A stretch of 64,000 nt of DNA from Colocasia esculenta (taxonomy: Eukaryota > Streptophyta > Magnoliopsida > Alismatales > Araceae): the NCBI GenBank assembly GCA_014218235.1, contig CM024760.1, positions 8,474,049-8,538,048 of the forward strand, read 5' to 3'. How positions within the stretch are numbered: the first letter of the stretch is position 1; each line of letters begins with the position of its first letter. Position numbers and translations under genes: made by a program. Of this stretch, positions 60,297 through 64,000 are shown piece by piece. The notes below the pieces were generated by a model that saw only the letters and a list, made by a program, of their open reading frames with translations, had not been told where the DNA came from and searched no databases.

Positions 60297-60706
60297 TAGG
60301 GGTGTTCACTATATGGTCCGAACCGAAAAACCGAACTGAACCGGCCAGTTCGGTTCGGTTTCACAGGCCTCACTGTTCAGTTCGGTTTCAGATTGGGAAA
60401 CCGAAATGAACCGAATATATATATATAATTAATTAAATAATATACTTATACAGAAAAGCGCCTGTAGCGCAGTGGAAAGACTCCTTTGGCGCGTGCAGCG
60501 CGCCCTCCACGCACGAGATCGAATCTCGCGACCCGCAGAAAGCGCCATTTTTTACCCCTTTTTACCGGATTTTAGCTGAATTTGTCTGATTTCGGTTTGA
60601 ACCGAACTGAACCGGTTCGGTTCGGTTCAATGAAGGGGTTCGGTTCGGTTCAGTTCCCCCAAAAATAAGGGTGAACCGGACCGAATCGAACCGTTGTACA
60701 CCCCTA
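60297..60706 (+). mobile_element. hAT-like MITE with tRNA-like core (copy D, best preserved)
   Basis: It starts TAGGGGTGTTCAC and ends GTACACCCCTA; the outer nine bases are perfect inverted repeats. TCGGTGAG flanks both sides exactly (60289-60296, 60707-60714), an 8-bp hAT target duplication. CGGTTCGG arms and an A/T-rich tract (TATATAATTAATTAAAT) are present. The tRNA-like part has the A box TGTAGCGCAGTGG (60463-60475) and a T-arm fold CGAG-ATCGAAT-CTCG (60514-60528). It sits between the SWI3D-like exons and any upstream exon. Confidence 0.88.
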
Positions 60707-61607
60707 TCGGTGAGTTGGATGCCTTAAGTCCAAGTCGGTTATTTTTTCAGGATTATTTTTAAATTTTTTATGCATGACTCTTGTTGATTGTTAGTGTTGA
60801 GGATCTATGTCCATCATATCTATGGATATAAATAAGCATCACACAAAAAAGTCTGATTGAATTAAAATGACTGATTTAGAAGACATACCTAAGCTCAACT
60901 GGTAGAGCATCAATGTTATATACATTATGAGCTGAATACAAGAGTGCAAGGCAATGAACAACAAAAATCTGATTTATTAATATGAACTATTTCAGAAGTC
61001 ATCATTTAACAATGAGTTGACATTGCTGAATATCATTTAACTAATGTGAGTCTAATCCTTGACATCCAAAATAAAACATCGTAAAAAGATAAAATCAGAC
61101 TCATCAATGTCAATAATGATGAGGAGAGTTTTGTTTTGGGGCTGTTGGTTGTGTTTGAAGGAGGGTGTAGTGTGCAGGTGAATTCTGTTTTTCTTTCCTT
61201 TGCTCCCATGACAGACTATGGTTTGTCATCTTTTGTTTGGGGAACTTTTGTGGGAGCTCTCCCCCTACTCATGTATACTTTTTTCCTTTTATAATACCAG
61301 TGGTACTACCCACATTCAGAAAAGAAAAAAAAAAAGAGAGTAGAACTAATGAGTCATGTTCATGTATGGAAGAGGAAGGGTCTCTTGCTGGCTTTACATC
61401 ACATGGTGTGAGTGCCTATTAGAGGAAAGAGTTGGCAAAAAAGTGGTAACCCAAACCCATAGTTGTCGAGGCGCCCAAGGCATTTTGGGGTCCTTGAGTG
61501 CCTAAGCACTTAGGTTCCCCACCTAGGTGGCGCTTAGGCATCCAAGATGGTACCCAATGTGATATCTCCCTTTTACATGGAATTTAAATATCTAAAGGTA
61601 TTTTTTA
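60707..61607. other. Intergenic or intron of the SWI3D-like gene
   Basis: No coding exon found. About 61455-61545 holds GGCGCC/CCTAGG-rich sequence resembling debris of another MITE, without clear ends. Confidence 0.4.
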
Positions 61608-62275
61608 AAGGTGGGTAATACCACGAGTATATTAAAATGAGAAAGAATGTGCTAGTATACGTAAGCCAAAACTCAAAAAGAAGCCAACCACAAAACACCT
61701 ATACAACAAGAGCACACCAAGGTGGTGTGTAAGGGCTAATTCCCCCAAACACCCTAAAAGAGAAGATATAGATGAATTCACATTGGAAAAAGTGACGACC
61801 CACTTCTTCATCCTATCCCAAACAAAATATAGAAGAGCTTCCTACGCACGCGACTCCCTCTTGCAAATACGGTAGTTCGCTCACCCCACACCGCCCATAA
61901 GGGGGCATGAAGGATAAGCCACCAAACCATCATATCCAGCTTAAGGGGCCAAGGCCTATCCCATTCCTGAAGCAAAGAAGAGACATCACCCCGGAAGGTG
62001 GTAGTACATCTGATCCTCCAAGCAATCCCCCTCCATATCCCCTGAGAGTAGGAGCGTAGGAGCATCCAACAAGAAGGTGATCCAACGAATCCTACATCAC
62101 ATACACAACAGGTAGGACTCAATCCCGGCAAGAATCTAGTCAATCTATCCCTTGTGGAAAGCCTCCCATGGGAAATCCTCCAAGCCAATAGCTTGATTTT
62201 GAGAGAATGCTTGGCCTCCACACTTCTTGAAGAAATCCATATCGCACACCCCCCATCTAAACAAATTGGATAAGT
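61608..62275 (-). mobile_element. L1-type LINE, 3' fragment
   Basis: A frame from 62344 to 61808 (minus) encodes the C-terminal zinc-finger-like domain of plant L1 elements (HSLKIKLLAWRISHGRLSTRDRLTRF, SPTCCVCDVGFVGSPSC...LL, WRGIAWRIRC). The first ~25 residues of that frame are unrelated flank; the LINE seems to begin near 62275. The 3' end runs to about 61608 (TACCCACCTTTAAAAAAT). The polymerase domain is missing. Confidence 0.78.
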
Positions 62276-62344
62276 TGATTTGATTGAGAAATATAATATG
62301 TGAATAATCAAAATACACTTATGAAATAAATTTTTTAATATCAC

Positions 62345-63354
62345 TCTATAATTAAAATTAGAACATAATATTCACTAAAAAGTAATAAAAAATAATACAT
62401 TTAGATGGTTCTTGAACAATTAACTTTTTTTAAAACATTTAACAAATGTGACTATGTTCACAATGTAATGATTGTGTTGTGAACATTGTTGGAATATGAA
62501 GCTTGAGACCTTGTGATGCGGGACGGATTTACAGGTGATGCTAACGACACGACCTAACAGAGAGATCGATGACGAAGATGACAAGGTGACGTGAACGCAC
62601 ATAAACGTACGTAGAAGAGTAAAGGTGACACGTCCAAAACAGAAACTACGTCTGAGATCCGTTCCCTCGCAGCGGGAACGATAGACCATGGGTAGTTGTG
62701 GAACTACCGCCGTCTAAGGTGTGGGCCACCAACAAGCTTGCGGGAGTCGTCGGAAAAGGGGTCTCGCACTCACATTGCCCGGCAGTGACGAATGTCATGG
62801 GTTAGGTGTCCTACCATACACCGGCGGCAAATACGACTACATACGAGAAGAGCAAAGGTGAGAGGGGGGGTGAGCACGTACCACTATGCTGCTGCGTGGG
62901 AGAAGATCGCCCAGCAACTGAGTCCTGTGGGAGTGAGGATAGGAGAGTAGTACAACGGAATGACCCACCCTTTCGCAGAGGGGTAAGGGGCACTAAGGGA
63001 ACTCAGGGGAGGGGAACTCGGCCGGGTGACGGGCTCACATGTGCGCCGTGAGGCAGTCACATCTCACTAACTACGGTGGCGTCCGTCATCGTCCGTCATC
63101 GCCAAAGTCATCGCAGTGAACTTGGCAACCACGGACTCCAAGGGGCGATTGCACGAGGGGAGACAGTCGGTCGACGTGGCGACAGGCGAGGGGGTGTTTG
63201 AGGGCGGTGGGGCAGTTGAATCTTGTACGGGTAGATTGGCGGGTAGAAGTACACAAGTGCAATTGCGTCCTGAGCGTCAGCTCTGGGCACGCTCCTCTGT
63301 GCCGATGAGATGGTGTTGAACAAGTGGTAAACAAGGGCCGGGTGTGATCATAGG
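62345..63354. other. Intergenic, no gene recognised
   Basis: A/T-rich to about 62460, then mixed to G/C-rich. The general look (scattered short frames, GACG-rich repeats) may be LTR internal or LTR sequence, but no end, primer site or domain could be defined. Confidence 0.4.
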
Positions 63355-63946
63355 AGAAAGAGGGTGTCGCAGATGGGGAGGGGGTGCGGAGTGGCAAGAG
63401 AGAGAGAGAAAGACAAAGAGGGAGTGTCAGCGCAAGAGAAGAAAGGGGGGAGAGACAGGGAGAGAGGGTCGCTAGGAAGGGGAGGGGCTTTGGCAGTGGT
63501 GGAAGTGGTGGTGGTGAGGGGAGGGGCGCGTGCGCAGATGTGGGAGAGTGGGACAGCGGGAGAGAGAGAGGGAGGGGCAAGAGTGAGAGAAGCGATCGGG
63601 AGAGAGAGTGAAGAGAGAGAGAGAGAGAGAGAGACGCGGGGTGGGAGAGGGAGAATTGGCGAGGGAGGAGGGAAGTAGACGGGGAGGTGGAGAGGGTGGG
63701 GCCGCACGTATGGCCCGCCGGCGGGCGAGCAGGGGCGTGGCGGGCGCGGTGGCGTTGCGACAGGGGAGGGGAGGGAGAAGGTGGCGGAGGCGTTGGAGGG
63801 GGAGGCGAGTGCGGGACGAGGGGGAGGGGGGCGCACAGGCGAAAGAGAGACGTGGGGAGGGAGAAGGAAACGATGCGTGAGAGTGAGGGAGAGAAAGAAA
63901 AACGAGAGGGGAGAGGAGACCAGGGGGGGGAGTAGAGAAGGGTTTA

Positions 63947-63978
<32 letters not shown>

Positions 63979-64000
63979 TTAGGACAAAGAAGAGGGGGGG
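63355..64000. repeat. Purine-rich low-complexity block with (GA)n tracts
   Basis: The plus strand is almost pure A/G, with GA runs (for example 63615-63637 and 63946-63980) and many GGG/GGGG groups. Frames on both strands are compositional artefacts (leucine/serine/proline-rich on minus, glutamate/arginine/glycine-rich on plus). The block continues past the window edge. Confidence 0.85.

Noticed and set aside
60885..60950. A-box-like text AAGCTCAACTGGTAGAGCAT suggesting a tRNA gene
   Set aside because: No B box or cloverleaf follows; at most a decayed tRNA-derived fragment.
63086..63935. Long proline/leucine/serine or glutamate/arginine/glycine-rich frames on both strands
   Set aside because: The DNA is nearly pure purine on one strand, so stops are rare; composition explains the frames.
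1..64000. CRISPR array, operon, prophage or plasmid functions
   Set aside because: The window is plant nuclear DNA; tandem repeats here lack spacer structure and genes are single units with introns.

Overview
The window is nuclear DNA of a flowering plant: genes have GT-AG introns, protein families are plant-specific (FAR1-related sequence, A20/AN1 stress-associated protein, plant TauE/SafE exporter, SWI3D-type subunit), and the spaces between genes are full of plant transposon debris. The heterotrimeric G-protein beta subunit reads most like monocot versions, and the transposon load and base composition do not look like a grass. A non-grass monocot is my best guess; this is inference.

Layout. 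1-9.4 kb: no recognisable intact gene; a probable LTR fragment at the left edge, foldback elements and a complete 324-bp miniature LTR element (TRIM/SMART type). 9.4-11.6 kb (minus): a FAR1-RELATED SEQUENCE gene split by a one-base deletion. 11.9-14.3 kb: remains of two LINEs (L1 type, then RTE type with a 17-bp target duplication). 17.4-20.9 kb (plus): a five-exon gene for an uncharacterised 511-residue protein. 22.6-23.9 kb: a foldback element with 84-bp terminal repeats holding a 21-bp minisatellite. 24.5-28.7 kb (plus): complete six-exon G-beta gene (AGB1). 31.5-32.0 kb: minisatellite. 32.5-36.9 kb (minus): complete eleven-exon TauE/SafE-family membrane exporter with transposons in its introns and one GC-AG intron. 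37-44 kb: long repeat-rich gap. 44.1-44.9 kb (plus): complete three-exon dUTPase. 47.1-47.6 kb (plus): intronless A20/AN1 zinc-finger protein. 47.6-59.5 kb: intergenic with MITEs and a Copia (SIRE/Maximus-like) LTR plus partial gag. 59.6-60.2 kb (minus): the last two exons of a SWI3D-like chromatin-remodelling subunit. 61.6-62.3 kb: L1-type LINE fragment. 62.4-64 kb: purine-rich low-complexity DNA.

The genes are independent single units with no shared pathway. The most interesting recurring signal is a family of four hAT-like miniature elements (30.2, 42.3, 52.1 and 60.3 kb). Each has CGGTTCGG-rich arms, an AT-rich centre and a tRNA-like module with an A box and a T-arm/B box. Two copies have clear hAT ends and near-perfect or perfect 8-bp target duplications; the T-arm stems differ in sequence between copies but mostly still pair.

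All exon models were derived by hand from splice signals, reading-frame continuity and remembered family sequences; no search was run.
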